Below, one piece after another: positions 36,001-45,622 of a DNA stretch of 64,000 nt. The translations under genes were made by a program, and so were the position numbers. This stretch comes from Nocardioides daedukensis (lineage in GTDB: Bacteria; Actinomycetota; Actinomycetes; Propionibacteriales; Nocardioidaceae). The stretch spans positions 744,001-808,000 of the forward strand of contig NZ_JACCAA010000001.1 in assembly GCF_013408415.1 (NCBI RefSeq), given 5' to 3'. A model generated the notes under the pieces. That model saw nothing but the letters and a program-made list of their open reading frames with translations, was not told where the DNA came from and ran no database searches. The stretch's first letter is position 1, and every line of letters starts with the position of its first letter.

Positions 36001-36666
36001 GTGCATGTCGTGATCATGGGGTGTGGCCGTGTCGGCTCGACCCTCGCCCGCAGCCTCGAGGACCGCAACCACACGGTGTCGGTCATCGACAGCAATGCCG
36101 ATGCCTTCCGACGGCTGGGCCCGTCGTTCAACGGGGACAAGATCACCGGCTACGGCTTCGACCAGGCGGTGCTGACCAAGGCCGGCATCAATCGGGCCGA
36201 TGCCTTCGCGGCCGTCTCCAGCGGCGACAACTCCAACATCATCGCCGCCCGCGTGGCACGCGAGACGTTCGGCATCCAGCAGGTCGTGGCCCGGATCTAT
36301 GACCCCGGTCGCGCCGAGGTCTACCAGCGCCTCGGCATCACCACCGTCGCCACGGTGAAGTGGACCGCCGACCAGGTCCTGCGCCGGATTCTTCCCGCCG
36401 GCGCCGAGCCCGACTTCCGCGACCCGTCCGGGACGATCCGGGTCGACCAGTTCCCGATCACCACGCCGTGGATCGGTCAACAGACGGTCGCCCTGCAGCA
36501 GCAGGCCGGCGTACGCATCGCCTGGATCGATCGCCTCGGCGAGGGAATGCTGCCCACCAGGGACACCGTGATGCAGGAGGGCGACCTGCTGCACATCGCG
36601 ATGCGAGAGCAGAACGCAGCCGCGGCCTACGCCGTGCTGGAGAACGGTCCGGAGGCCGACGACTGA
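36001..36666 (+). CDS. TrkA-family potassium uptake regulator (first of pair)
   Basis: 221 residues from GTG 36001. RCK-N Rossmann fold VIMGCGRVGSTLARSLE at 4-20 with D32 (VSVIDSN) for NAD(H), then an RCK-C domain (about 135-215). It binds nucleotides and gates K+ transporters. It overlaps the second trkA gene by one base (TGATG) and is divergent from the APC permease. Confidence 0.9.
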   Translation: MHVVIMGCGRVGSTLARSLEDRNHTVSVIDSNADAFRRLGPSFNGDKITGYGFDQAVLTKAGINRADAFAAVSSGDNSNIIAARVARETFGIQQVVARIYDPGRAEVYQRLGITTVATVKWTADQVLRRILPAGAEPDFRDPSGTIRVDQFPITTPWIGQQTVALQQQAGVRIAWIDRLGEGMLPTRDTVMQEGDLLHIAMREQNAAAAYAVLENGPEADD

Positions 36667-37337
36667 TGCGGGTAGCAATTGCCGGGGCCGGCGCAGTGGG
36701 TCGCTCCATCGCCAGGGAGCTCATCGACAACGGCCATGAAGTGCTGCTGATCGACAAGAACGCTGGCTCGATCAAGCCCGAGAGCGTGCCGGACGCCGAG
36801 TGGCTCCTCGCCGACTCGTGCGAGCTGAGCTCGCTCGAGGAAGCTCGTCTCCAGCACTGCGACGTCGTGATCGCGGCGACCGGTGACGACAAGGCCAACC
36901 TGGTCACCTCGCTCCTGGCCAAGACCGAGTTCGGCGTGCCCCGCACGGTCGGTCGGGTCAACCACCCCAACAACGAGTGGCTCTTCACCGAGGCCTGGGG
37001 AGTCGACGTCAACGTCTCCACCCCGCGGATCATGTCGGCACTGGTCGAGGAGGCGGTCTCGGTCGGCGACCTGGTCCGACTGTTCACCTTCCGCAAGGGC
37101 AACGCGAACCTGGTCGAGATGACTCTCCCCGAGGACTCCCCCTATGTCGGCGAGCCGACCGGGCTGATCCCCTGGCCGGAGAACTGCGCCCTGGTCAGCA
37201 TCCTGCGCGACGGGCAGGTCTACACCCCGGCCGGTGAACAACCCCTGGAGTCCGGGGACGAGCTGCTCTTCGTCGTCTCGGCGGACGTCGAGGAGACGCT
37301 CGAGCGGATGCTCGCTCCGTCAACCCACGGCGGCTGA
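36666..37337 (+). CDS. TrkA-family potassium uptake regulator (second of pair)
   Basis: 223 residues: VAIAGAGAVGRSIARELIDNG at 3-23, acidic strand end LLIDKN, RCK-C after about 140. The pair probably forms a hetero-oligomeric ring. Paired trkA genes of this type are common in actinobacteria. Confidence 0.9.
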   Translation: MRVAIAGAGAVGRSIARELIDNGHEVLLIDKNAGSIKPESVPDAEWLLADSCELSSLEEARLQHCDVVIAATGDDKANLVTSLLAKTEFGVPRTVGRVNHPNNEWLFTEAWGVDVNVSTPRIMSALVEEAVSVGDLVRLFTFRKGNANLVEMTLPEDSPYVGEPTGLIPWPENCALVSILRDGQVYTPAGEQPLESGDELLFVVSADVEETLERMLAPSTHGG

Positions 37338-37348
37338 GCAGCCCCAGA

Positions 37349-37405
37349 GATCAGGCCCGAATCGATCAGACCCGAGCGATCAGGCCCGAGCGATCAGGCC
37401 GGGTC
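37349..37405. repeat. Four tandem 14-15 bp units of GATCAGGCCCGAGC
   Basis: Units at 37349, 37364, 37378 and 37392 lie between the convergent trkA and DUF3159 genes. The last unit overlaps the DUF3159 stop codon, which is read from the repeat. Confidence 0.75.
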
Positions 37406-38146
37406 CGCGTTCTTCTCGATCGGGGTCGCGTTGCGGCTCAGCAGCCACACCATCGCCCCGAGGGCGGCCAGCTGGAGCGGCCAGCCCATGACGAACTTGC
37501 AGAGCCCGAGCACCGCCACCGCAACGTCGGGATCCATGGCATCGCCCGTGGCTGCCAGATAGATCGGTGCCTGTACGACGACCCGGATCAGGCACGGCGC
37601 GACCAGCAACCAGGTCAGCCGTTGGCAGAGCCGGACCAGCTGCCGGTCCTGGCGCCACTCGGTCGGTTCGCCGGTGACACTGCCGACCATGAATCCGACC
37701 AACGGCCACCGGATGATGTTCGTCAGCGACAGGACGACCGCATATCCGGCGTTGTAGAGGATGCCCGGCAGGAAGTAGGCCAGCACCTGGTCATTGGCAT
37801 CCCCGCCGCCCTTGGCTGCGCGCATGGCGAAGAAGGCACCGATCCCGATGCCGACCAGCGCGTTCACCGCGAACTGGATCGTGGAACGTTGGACCAGGCG
37901 CACCAGCAGCGCCAGCGCCGCGATCGCGGCGCTGACGATCAGGGCCAGCCGCAGGTCCTTGGTGGTCAGGAACAAAGCGGTGAACACGATCGTCGGAACA
38001 GCAGCCTCGACCATGCCGCGCCCGCCACCCAGCGCCTTGGAGAGCTGCTGACGAACCAGCATCTCGACCGTCTCGGGGGTCGCGTGGGCCTGAGTCTCGC
38101 CGGCCTCGGGCACCTGCTCGGCTGGCTGGTTCACGGGGACCTTCAC
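37394..38146 (-). CDS. DUF3159 membrane protein
   Basis: 250 residues with a soluble N terminus and about six membrane segments. It holds the family-typical RWPLVGFMVGSVTGEPTEWR and a hydrophobic VPTIVFTALFLTT. The start overlaps the OB-fold gene stop by four bases, so they are coupled. Function unknown; the gene order DUF3710, OB-fold, DUF3159, trkA is widely kept in actinobacteria. Confidence 0.88.
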   Translation of the reverse strand: MKVPVNQPAEQVPEAGETQAHATPETVEMLVRQQLSKALGGGRGMVEAAVPTIVFTALFLTTKDLRLALIVSAAIAALALLVRLVQRSTIQFAVNALVGIGIGAFFAMRAAKGGGDANDQVLAYFLPGILYNAGYAVVLSLTNIIRWPLVGFMVGSVTGEPTEWRQDRQLVRLCQRLTWLLVAPCLIRVVVQAPIYLAATGDAMDPDVAVAVLGLCKFVMGWPLQLAALGAMVWLLSRNATPIEKNADPA

Positions 38147-38520
38147 GGTAGGAGTTCGTAGCGGGGGTTGTACATCACGCGCAGGCCGTCCTGGATGCTG
38201 ATCCGTCCTTCGACGGTCAACGAGCGCCCCGGGTCGATGGCGGTGATCCGGCGACGGCCCAACCAGATCAGGGTGAGCACGCCGGTGCCGTCGGCGAGGT
38301 CGGCCTCCAGTGCCGGTACGCCACCGCGCGGTCGCAGGGTGACGGTCCGGATGCTGCCACTGAGCCGGACACGTTCCCGGTCCGGTGCGGCATCGATCGT
38401 CACCTGGCCCGAGGAGGAGAAGGATTCGCGCAGCTCACGCGTCTCCTGGTCCCCGCTGTCGGCCCAGTTGCTCAGTGCGCGACGCAGTCGACTGCGCACC
38501 TTCCCATCCGCCATGCTCAC
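38143..38520 (-). CDS. OB-fold nucleic acid-binding protein
   Basis: 125 residues (ATG 38520, alternative 38514). An OB-fold core (about 45-120: VRLSGSIRTVTLRP, DGTGVLTLIWLGRR, LTVEGRISIQDG) like the tRNA/helicase anti-codon-type OB folds. It probably binds single-stranded nucleic acid. Coupled to DUF3159. Confidence 0.85.
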   Translation of the reverse strand: MSMADGKVRSRLRRALSNWADSGDQETRELRESFSSSGQVTIDAAPDRERVRLSGSIRTVTLRPRGGVPALEADLADGTGVLTLIWLGRRRITAIDPGRSLTVEGRISIQDGLRVMYNPRYELLP

Positions 38521-38532
38521 AGAGTAGGCGAG

Positions 38533-39195
38533 TCAGTCCACCTTGCGCGCCTGGGGCGGCAAGGTGATCGGCAGGGGGTCGCCGGGGGCCATCGGGCCCT
38601 CGCCACGGCGTACGACCAGCGAGCGGATCGCCTGGTTCCAGGGACCGGCCGCATCGGCCTCGACTGCGGGGCGACCGAGGAAGGTTGCCCGCAGGAACCA
38701 GCGCGGCCCGTTGATCCCGACGATGCGCGAGGGCTGGGTCGCGGTCGCGCCGTCGTCGGTCTTGACCGTGCGCTCACAGAACAGCTCGGTGCCGAAGTCA
38801 CCCTCCTGCTCGGTGGCGGTGCCGCCGCGGCGCGCGGTGTCCGCGGCGATCTGACGACGTACATCGCTCCACATGTCACCGTTGCGCATGGCAGCGAAGG
38901 CACGCACCTCTACCGCGCCGGTCGGACCGGCCAGCATGATGCTCTGCACCTCGTTGGTCGTCTCCTCCACCTGGAGGCGCACCTCGAGTCCCTCGGCCGG
39001 CGCGATCAGGAGTCCACCGAGGTCGACCCGGTCGACGCCGTCACCCTCGAGATCGATCTCGGACGCGTCGTAGGGGCCGGTGGGCTCGGCGGCGACGGGA
39101 TCGGCGGTCTCGTCGGTGGCCTCGTCCGTGGTCGCCTCGGCGGCCGTCGTGTCGGCTGCCGGGCTCTCGGTCTTCGACTTGCGACCAAACTTCAC
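38533..39195 (-). CDS. DUF3710 protein
   Basis: 220 residues. A Lys/Thr/Glu-rich flexible N terminus (about 1-40) is followed by the conserved DUF3710 body ([33 protein letters not shown]). Overlaps the dut stop by four bases. Function unknown, core actinobacterial. Confidence 0.88.
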   Translation of the reverse strand: MKFGRKSKTESPAADTTAAEATTDEATDETADPVAAEPTGPYDASEIDLEGDGVDRVDLGGLLIAPAEGLEVRLQVEETTNEVQSIMLAGPTGAVEVRAFAAMRNGDMWSDVRRQIAADTARRGGTATEQEGDFGTELFCERTVKTDDGATATQPSRIVGINGPRWFLRATFLGRPAVEADAAGPWNQAIRSLVVRRGEGPMAPGDPLPITLPPQARKVD

Positions 39196-39704
39196 TGTGC
39201 ACTCCTCGGGGTGCCGGCGGCCTGGCCAGCCGGCACGTGATCGGACGGATCGGGTGTGAAACCACCAGTGGAACCGTAGCCCCCGGATCCACGCGCGGTC
39301 TCATCCAACGTGTCGATCTCGACGAAGTCGGCACGCTCATAGCGCTGTACGACGAGCTGGGCGATCCGGTCGCCGCGGTTGAGCTGGACGGCGCTGTGGG
39401 CATCGAGGTTGACCAGCAGCACCTTGATCTCCCCGCGATAGCCGGCGTCGATGGTTCCCGGCGCGTTCACGATGCTGACGCCATGCCTCGCGGCCAGCCC
39501 GGAACGCGGGTGGACCAGGCCGACATACCCCTCGGGCAGCGCCAGGGCGACACCGGTCGGGACTAGTCGTCGCTCCCCCGGGGCAAGGGTCACGTCCACG
39601 GTCGTCATCAGGTCTGCACCGGCGTCGTCGTGGTGCGCGTAGGACGGGACGGGGAGGTCTCGATCGAGCCTCACGAGCGGGATCCGCACGGAGTTCACAG
39701 CCAT
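39192..39704 (-). CDS. dut: Deoxyuridine 5'-triphosphate nucleotidohydrolase (dUTPase)
   Basis: 170 residues. Trimeric dUTPase motifs: AGADL (1), [11 protein letters not shown] (2), [11 protein letters not shown] (3, with the catalytic Asp), RGDRIAQLV (4) and GSGGYGSTG (5, Gly-rich). It hydrolyses dUTP to dUMP and pyrophosphate, which protects DNA from uracil. The C-terminal tail is about 15 residues longer than the minimal enzyme. Confidence 0.95.
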   Translation of the reverse strand: MAVNSVRIPLVRLDRDLPVPSYAHHDDAGADLMTTVDVTLAPGERRLVPTGVALALPEGYVGLVHPRSGLAARHGVSIVNAPGTIDAGYRGEIKVLLVNLDAHSAVQLNRGDRIAQLVVQRYERADFVEIDTLDETARGSGGYGSTGGFTPDPSDHVPAGQAAGTPRSAQ

Positions 39705-39755
39705 GGTGGCGACCCTACCTGCGCGGCTCGGAAGTGGAGGTGGCAGGCTTCTCCC

Positions 39756-40205
39756 GTGCTGTACGCCGAACGCCTCACCGTGCCGCTGCGCTGGTGGGTG
39801 CAGGGAACGATGTTGGTTGCCTCCTTCTGGTTCGCCGTCGCCGTGGCGGTCCCGTCCGTCCTGGCCGCTGCCCTGGTGGCCCTGGCGTTCGGGCTCCTCG
39901 TCGCTGCCGGCTTCCTCTCCTACGGCAAGGCCAAGGTCTCGGTGGGTGAAGGGGAGCTGCACGCCGGCAGGGCGCACATCTCGCTTGCCCATGTCCGCGG
40001 CGCCGAGGCGCTCGACGCCGAGCGCACCCGACTGGTCGCCGGCCGCGAGGCCGACGCCCGCGCCTACCTCCTGCTGCGCCCCTACCTCAAGCGATCGGTG
40101 CGGGTGTGGATCGAGGACGACCGCGACCCCACGCCGTACTGGCTGATCTCCACGCGGCGCCCCAAGGCGTTGGTGGCTGCACTGGAGCAGACCACGAGCC
40201 ACTAG
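39756..40205 (+). CDS. DUF3093 membrane protein
   Basis: 149 residues from GTG 39756. Two adjacent membrane helices (about 15-55) precede a small PH-like cytosolic part ending in [13 protein letters not shown]. This is the usual neighbour of dut in actinobacteria, transcribed divergently from it. Function unknown. Confidence 0.88.
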   Translation: MLYAERLTVPLRWWVQGTMLVASFWFAVAVAVPSVLAAALVALAFGLLVAAGFLSYGKAKVSVGEGELHAGRAHISLAHVRGAEALDAERTRLVAGREADARAYLLLRPYLKRSVRVWIEDDRDPTPYWLISTRRPKALVAALEQTTSH

Positions 40206-40236
40206 TGTTGGTGCCATCGACCCACAGGAGGAACAG

Positions 40237-40554
40237 ATGGCATCCGGCTCGAAGGCATGGACGATTCTCTCGCTCGTCGCGACCCTGGGCAGTGCGGCAG
40301 TCGCGAAGAAGGCGATCGACGGCGGCTGGAAGGCCGCCACGGGCAAGCAACCGCCGAGCAACCCCGCAGACCCTGACGTGGACATCTGGGAAGCCGTAAT
40401 GTGGGCAACCGTCAGCGGCACGTTCATCGCGGTGATGAAGATGCTGGCCTCTCGCAAGGCCGCCAACTACTACGTGAAGTCCACCGGGCACCTGCCGCCC
40501 GACCTGCAGTCAGACGTCGACGCGGCTGCCAAGGCAGCCGGCGCGAAGGGCTGA
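40237..40554 (+). CDS. DUF4235 protein
   Basis: 105 residues with two predicted membrane helices (about 8-24, 50-68). AGGAGGAAC precedes the ATG. Pattern as in DUF4235. Function unknown. Confidence 0.88.
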   Translation: MASGSKAWTILSLVATLGSAAVAKKAIDGGWKAATGKQPPSNPADPDVDIWEAVMWATVSGTFIAVMKMLASRKAANYYVKSTGHLPPDLQSDVDAAAKAAGAKG

Positions 40555-40575
40555 TCCACCTCGTCGCAGACGACA

Positions 40576-40615
40576 CGAAGGAGCCGCGACCCCCGATGGG
40601 GTTGCGGCTCCTTCG
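40576..40615. terminator. Bidirectional terminator between DUF4235 and DUF4193 genes
   Basis: An 18-bp stem with one G-U type mismatch and a four-base loop (arms 40576-40593 and 40598-40615). It serves both converging genes. Confidence 0.85.
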
Positions 40616-40624
40616 CGTTGCGGT

Positions 40625-40915
40625 TCAGATGCAGTCGCGGCAGATGAGCTTCTTGGCATCCGCCAGCTGGCTGCGGTGGTGCACCAGGAAGCAGCTCATG
40701 CAGGTGAACTCGTCATCCTGGCGAGGCTTCACCTCGACGGCGAGCTCCTCGTGCGACAGGTCGGCCCCGGGCAGCTCGAAGGCTTCCGCCGCCTCGGCCT
40801 CGTCCTCGTCGACCTTGCCCGAGTTCTTGTCATGGCGGCGCGCCTTGAGCTCCTCGATGCTCTCTTCGCTCTGCTCTTCTTCGTTCTTGCGCGGTGCGTC
40901 GTAATCGGTCGCCAT
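40625..40915 (-). CDS. DUF4193 zinc-finger-like protein
   Basis: 96 residues, very acidic in the first 50. C-terminal CMSC and CRDC pairs (about 72 and 92) can bind one zinc. Start at ATG 40915. A core actinobacterial protein of unknown function, usually near dut and inositol monophosphatase genes, as here. Confidence 0.88.
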   Translation of the reverse strand: MATDYDAPRKNEEEQSEESIEELKARRHDKNSGKVDEDEAEAAEAFELPGADLSHEELAVEVKPRQDDEFTCMSCFLVHHRSQLADAKKLICRDCI

Positions 40916-41052
40916 CAACTTCTCCAGTCAATCAACTGCGGGTAAGCGTCGTTGTCGTGGTGCATGACCCGGCGCAGATTGTGCACCATTGGCCGGGGTT
41001 CTGCACGCGCATTTCACACGACGTGTCGGGACCAACCGACACCGGGGTCCGG

Positions 41053-41853
41053 CTATTCCCCGAGGCTGCCGGACGACCCCGCCAGGAGGCCGCTGTCGAC
41101 CAGTGCGGAACGCAGTGCCGCGAAGCCTTCGGGGGGTGCACAGATGAGCATCTGCCGTCCCGCGCGACCGGTGGTCAGCTCGGTCTGGGCACCCGCTTCT
41201 CGGGCGATCAGGGCCCCCGCCGCGTGGTCCCACTCGGCGATGCCCTCCTCGTAGTAGCCGTCCGCGGTTCCCTCGGCGATGTGGCACAGGTCCAGGGCAC
41301 AGGACCCGAAGCGCCGGATGTCGCGGACCCGGGGCAGCAGGGTGGCCAGACCGGCCGCCTGCACGCGGCGTACGTCGGAGTCGTAGTTGAAGCCGGTGAG
41401 CACCAGGCTCTCGGCCAGTGGCGGGGCCGGGCGCACGCGGAGCCCGATGCCGTCGCGCTGGGCGCCCTCACCGAGCGCTGCCGACCACTCGACGCGGGTG
41501 GCCACGTTGACGACGGCTCCGGCCACCACCCGGCCGTCCTGCTCGGCGGCGATGGAGATCGCATATTCGGGCAGGCCGTAGAGGAAGTTCACCGTGCCGT
41601 CGATCGGGTCGACGATCCAGCGCACACCCGAGGTCCCGGCGACGCCGCCGTCCTCCTCGCCGAGGAAGCCGTCCTCGGGACGCTCGGCCAGGATCCGCTC
41701 GCGGATCAGACGCTCACTGGCCCGATCGACCTCGGTGACCACGTCGACCGGGCTGGTCTTCGTCGCTGCCACGTCGACGCCCTGGCTGTTGGCGGCCACG
41801 AAGTCCGCGGCCTCGCTTGCCACCCGGCGTGCCAGGTCGAGCAGCGCGCTCAT
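41053..41853 (-). CDS. Inositol monophosphatase family protein
   Basis: 266 residues with the metal-binding motifs EEDGG (about 67), WIVDPIDGTVNF (about 79-90) and EWDHAAG (about 207). It hydrolyses inositol phosphate or a related sugar phosphate in a Mg-dependent reaction. ATG 41853 overlaps the stop of the ferrochelatase gene by one base (TGATG), so the two are co-translated. Confidence 0.92.
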   Translation of the reverse strand: MSALLDLARRVASEAADFVAANSQGVDVAATKTSPVDVVTEVDRASERLIRERILAERPEDGFLGEEDGGVAGTSGVRWIVDPIDGTVNFLYGLPEYAISIAAEQDGRVVAGAVVNVATRVEWSAALGEGAQRDGIGLRVRPAPPLAESLVLTGFNYDSDVRRVQAAGLATLLPRVRDIRRFGSCALDLCHIAEGTADGYYEEGIAEWDHAAGALIAREAGAQTELTTGRAGRQMLICAPPEGFAALRSALVDSGLLAGSSGSLGE

Positions 41854-42938
41854 CAGTCGCGTCCGCCCAGGGCGGGCATGGGGCCCTTCGCGTTGGCGCA
41901 GCACCCGGCAGCGCAGACGTCCCAGCAGGCGGGCAGGTTCCCCACGGCCGCACGGGAGACCTCTTCGCCGCGCTCGACGGCGGCCCGCTCGACGAGCAGG
42001 TCCCGGACCATCGCGACGAAGCGCGGGTCGATGCCCGCAGTGGCCGCGCGCGCGAAGGTGAGCCCGAGCCTCTCGGCGGTCGCTGCGGCCTCGGTGTCCA
42101 GGTCGTAGACGACCTCCATGTGGTCGGAGATGAAGCCGATCGGGACGAGCACCACAGCCGGTCGTGCGCCGGCGGCGAGCTCCTCGAGGTGGTCGTTGAC
42201 GTCCGGCTCGAGCCACGGCGTGCGGGGTGAACCGGACCGCGAGCAGTAGACGAGGTCGTGACGGTGCCGGTGACCGGTCTCGAGCCGGACCCGCTCGACG
42301 ACCTCCTCCGCGACGCTGCGGTGCTGGTCGACGTAGGCCGAGCCCTCCGGACCGCTCGCCTCGTTCATCGCGGTCGGGATGGAGTGGGTGACGAAGATCA
42401 GGTGCGCGTCGTCGCGAGCCTCGTGGGGCAGCTCGGCGATCGCGGACAGCGACGCGTCGACCATCGCGGTGATGAACCCGGGGTGGTTGAAGTAGTGGCG
42501 CAGTCGGTCCAGGACCGGCGCACCCTCGACCGCTGCGCTCGCCTCGGCAAGGTTCTCGCGATATTGCCGGCAGCCCGAGTAGGACGAGTAGGCCGAGGTC
42601 ACGAAGCAGGCGGCCCGCTTGATGCCGTCACGCTTCATCTCGGCCAGGGTGTCGGCCAGGTAGGGGTCCCAGTTCCGGTTGCCCCAATAGACGGGCAGGT
42701 CGATGCCATTGCTGGAGAAGTCCTCACGGATCGCCGCGAGCAGGGCGCGGTTCTGGTCGTTGATCGGCGACTTCCCGCCGAAGCCGAAGTAGTGCTCCCC
42801 CACCTCGACCAGTCGCTCGCGCGGGATGCCGCGGCCACGTGTGACGTTCTCCAGGAACGGCACCACGTCCTCGGGCTTCTCGGGTCCCCCGAAGGAGACC
42901 AGGAGCAGGGCGTCGTACGGCGTCACGTCGGGCTGCAT
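41853..42938 (-). CDS. hemH: Coproporphyrin-type ferrochelatase
   Basis: 361 residues. Ferrochelatase signatures: [21 protein letters not shown] at the start, [26 protein letters not shown] and FVTHSIP with the active-site His. A C-terminal cysteine group ([10 protein letters not shown], about 342) fits a [2Fe-2S] cluster. Actinobacterial enzymes of this type (also called CpfC) insert iron into coproporphyrin III, the route used by Gram-positive bacteria. Confidence 0.93.
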   Translation of the reverse strand: MQPDVTPYDALLLVSFGGPEKPEDVVPFLENVTRGRGIPRERLVEVGEHYFGFGGKSPINDQNRALLAAIREDFSSNGIDLPVYWGNRNWDPYLADTLAEMKRDGIKRAACFVTSAYSSYSGCRQYRENLAEASAAVEGAPVLDRLRHYFNHPGFITAMVDASLSAIAELPHEARDDAHLIFVTHSIPTAMNEASGPEGSAYVDQHRSVAEEVVERVRLETGHRHRHDLVYCSRSGSPRTPWLEPDVNDHLEELAAGARPAVVLVPIGFISDHMEVVYDLDTEAAATAERLGLTFARAATAGIDPRFVAMVRDLLVERAAVERGEEVSRAAVGNLPACWDVCAAGCCANAKGPMPALGGRD

Positions 42939-42995
42939 GGGTCCATCCTAGGAACCCCGTTGGCACCGGCACGGGCGGCCCGGCAGACTCTCTGC

Positions 42996-44198
42996 GTGCT
43001 GACTCCCTATCGTCGCGTGCTCGCCACTCCCGGCGCTGTTCGCTTCAGCCTCAGCGCGTTCGTGGGGCGGCTGCCGATCTCGATGATCAGCCTTGGGATC
43101 GTGTTGCTGGTCGAGGGCGCCACCGGCTCGTACGCGACGGCGGGGACGGTCGCGTCGGCCTACCTGTTGGCCAACGCGTTCTTCGCCATCGTGCACGGCC
43201 GGTTGGTCGACCGGTTCGGGCAGGCAACCGTGCTGCCGCTGGCCCAGGGCCTCTTCACCGGGGCGCTGGCCCTGATGGCCTGGGCCGCCCAGGACGACTG
43301 GGGCAGCCTTGCCGTGCACGGCTTCGCGGCACTGGCCGGAGCGACGCTGCCCCAGCTGGGCGCCTGCGTGCGTGCCCGCTGGTCCTGGGTGCTCGAGGAG
43401 CCTCGGCAGGTGCAGACCGCCTATGCCTTCGAGTCGGTGGTCGATGAGGTCGTCTTCGTCACCGGTCCGACCCTGGTCACCTTCCTGGCCACCGCGTGGC
43501 ACCCGGTCGCCGGGCTGGCCGTCGCGGGCGCCACCGGTCTCGTCGGCGCGATCACGCTCGCCGCGCAGCGCGGCACGCAGCCACCGGCACGCTGGGACGG
43601 GTCCCGCACCGACGTCGGCGAACGCCCCCCGATGCCCTGGCTGGTGGTGGTCCCGCTGGCCGTCGTCTGTGTCGCCCTCGGCGCGGTGTTCGGCTCCGTG
43701 GAGGTGATCACCGTGGCGTTCTCCGAGGAACAGGGCGCCAAGGCCTGGGCCGGGCCGCTGCTGGCGCTGTGGGCGATCGGGAGCCTGTCCGCCGGGGTCG
43801 TCTCGGGCGCGATCAACTGGCGGACACCACCCGAGAGTCGCGTCGGCTGGGGCGTGCTCGCCCTGGGTCTCGCCACCGCTCCGCTGCTGCTGGTCGACTC
43901 GATGTGGCTGATGGGTGTGCTGCTGCTGCTCGGCGGGATGGCCATCGCACCCACCCTGATCGCGACGATGTCGGTGGTGGAGCGCGAGGTGCCCACCGGG
44001 CGCCTGACCGAGGGGATGGCGATCGTGCACACGGGGCTCGGCATCGGCATCGCTCCCGGGGCTGCCCTGGCCGGGATGCTGATCGACGAGCACGGCGCCA
44101 ATCCGGCGTACGTCGTGCCCCTGGCAGCCGGTGTGCTGGGTTTCGCGGCGGCCTGGTGCGGGCGCCGAATCGTCACGGGAAGCCGTGCGATGCCCTAA
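42996..44198 (+). CDS. Major facilitator superfamily transporter
   Basis: 400 residues from GTG 42996, about twelve membrane segments, with an A-loop-type HGRLVDRFGQ motif between helices 2 and 3. Substrate unknown. It is 57 bases from the divergent ferrochelatase gene and ends 10 bases before the oxidase gene. Confidence 0.88.
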   Translation: MLTPYRRVLATPGAVRFSLSAFVGRLPISMISLGIVLLVEGATGSYATAGTVASAYLLANAFFAIVHGRLVDRFGQATVLPLAQGLFTGALALMAWAAQDDWGSLAVHGFAALAGATLPQLGACVRARWSWVLEEPRQVQTAYAFESVVDEVVFVTGPTLVTFLATAWHPVAGLAVAGATGLVGAITLAAQRGTQPPARWDGSRTDVGERPPMPWLVVVPLAVVCVALGAVFGSVEVITVAFSEEQGAKAWAGPLLALWAIGSLSAGVVSGAINWRTPPESRVGWGVLALGLATAPLLLVDSMWLMGVLLLLGGMAIAPTLIATMSVVEREVPTGRLTEGMAIVHTGLGIGIAPGAALAGMLIDEHGANPAYVVPLAAGVLGFAAAWCGRRIVTGSRAMP

Positions 44199-44208
44199 TC
44201 TCGGCGCC

Positions 44209-45513
44209 ATGCACACCTGGCAGAACTGGTCCGGGCTGGAGACCGCCCACCCCACCGAGGTCATCACTCCCGCCACCCCCGACGAGGTCGCCGTGGCCGT
44301 ACGTCGAGCGGCCGCTGCCGGGGACAGGGTCAAGATGGTCGGCACCGGTCACAGCTTCACCTCCATCTCCGCGCCCGAGTCCGTGATGCTGCGTCCGGAC
44401 GGGCTGAGCGGGATCACCGCGGTCGATCGTGCGGCGATGACCGTGACTGCGCTGGCCGGGACTCCCCTGTACGTGCTCAACTCGGAGCTGGCCCGGATGG
44501 GCCTCTCGCTGCACAACATGGGTGACATCGCCGAGCAGACCCTGGCCGGCGCCACCAGCACGGGCACGCACGGGACCGGGGGCGTGAAGGCCTCACTCTC
44601 CGCGCAGCTGGCGGGCCTGCGCCTGGTCACCGGGGATGGCAGCACGGTGGTGGCCTCGCGCGACGAGAACCCCGACGTCTTCGCCGCGGCACGGATCGGG
44701 CTCGGTGCCCTGGGTGTGATCACCCACGTCACCTTCGAGGTAGAGCCACTGGGTGTGCTGGAGGCGCACGAGCAGCCGATGGGCTGGGACGAGGCGCTGG
44801 CACGCTATGACGAGTTCGTCTCGCAGAACCACCACTGCGACATGTACTGGTTCCCGCACACCGACCGGATGCAGGTCAAGACCAACAACCGACTCGACGT
44901 ACCCATCGACGAGATCGATCCGGTCGGCCGGTTCCGCGGCTGGCTCGACGACGACTTCCTGTCCAACTCGGTCTTCGGCCTGGTCAATCGCCTCGGCAAC
45001 CGGGCCCCCGGCCTGATCCCGCGGATCAACGACCTGTCGGGTCGCCTGCTGTCGGAGCGTCGCTACAGCGACATCCCGCACCGGGTCTTCACGTCCCCGC
45101 GCCGCGTCGTCTTCAAGGAGATGGAGTACGCCGTGGCGCGCGAGGTGGGCCTCGACGTGCTGCGCGAGGCGCGCCAGCTGATCGAGCGCAAGGGCTGGCG
45201 GATCGGCTTCCCGGTCGAGATCCGGATGACGCCCGCCGACGACATCACGCTGGGCACCTCCACCGGCCGCGACTCGATCTACCTGGCCTTCCACGTGCAC
45301 GAGCATGCCGAGCACCTCGACTACTTCGGCGGGGTCGAGGAGATTCTGAAGGCTGCCGGCGGTCGCCCCCACTGGGGCAAGGTGCACACCCGCCAGGCTG
45401 CCGACCTGGCCGAGGTCTACCCACGGTTCGAGGAGTTCCTGGCGTTGCGCGACCGCCTCGACCCCGGCCGGGTCTTCGCCAACGACTACCTGCGCCGCGT
45501 CCTCGGCGACTGA
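44209..45513 (+). CDS. FAD-linked sugar-lactone oxidase (D-arabinono-1,4-lactone oxidase family)
   Basis: 434 residues. PCMH-type FAD domain with the likely covalent flavin-binding His in GTGHSFTSI (about 46), GATSTGTHGTG (about 115), and a C-terminal HWGK (about 383) followed by HTRQAADLAEVYP, typical of aldonolactone oxidases. It would oxidise a sugar lactone using O2 or another acceptor; exact substrate unknown. Confidence 0.88.
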   Translation: MHTWQNWSGLETAHPTEVITPATPDEVAVAVRRAAAAGDRVKMVGTGHSFTSISAPESVMLRPDGLSGITAVDRAAMTVTALAGTPLYVLNSELARMGLSLHNMGDIAEQTLAGATSTGTHGTGGVKASLSAQLAGLRLVTGDGSTVVASRDENPDVFAAARIGLGALGVITHVTFEVEPLGVLEAHEQPMGWDEALARYDEFVSQNHHCDMYWFPHTDRMQVKTNNRLDVPIDEIDPVGRFRGWLDDDFLSNSVFGLVNRLGNRAPGLIPRINDLSGRLLSERRYSDIPHRVFTSPRRVVFKEMEYAVAREVGLDVLREARQLIERKGWRIGFPVEIRMTPADDITLGTSTGRDSIYLAFHVHEHAEHLDYFGGVEEILKAAGGRPHWGKVHTRQAADLAEVYPRFEEFLALRDRLDPGRVFANDYLRRVLGD

Positions 45514-45532
45514 CTCCCCCTCCCCTCGCCGA

Positions 45533-45609
45533 CCCGGCAGTTGTTGACACCCCACCTCGCCGAGTCGGCAGTTGTTGACGCCTCCCCTGCGTCAACAACT
45601 GCCGGGTCG
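45533..45609. repeat. CGGCAGTTGTTGAC repeat, two direct and one inverted copy
   Basis: Direct copies end at 45548 and 45579; the inverted copy is 45590-45604. The last two form a 15-bp perfect hairpin (arms 45566-45580, 45590-45604, nine-base loop). It lies between two converging genes, so it can also act as their terminator. Confidence 0.75.
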
Positions 45610-45622
45610 ACGCTAAGAACGG

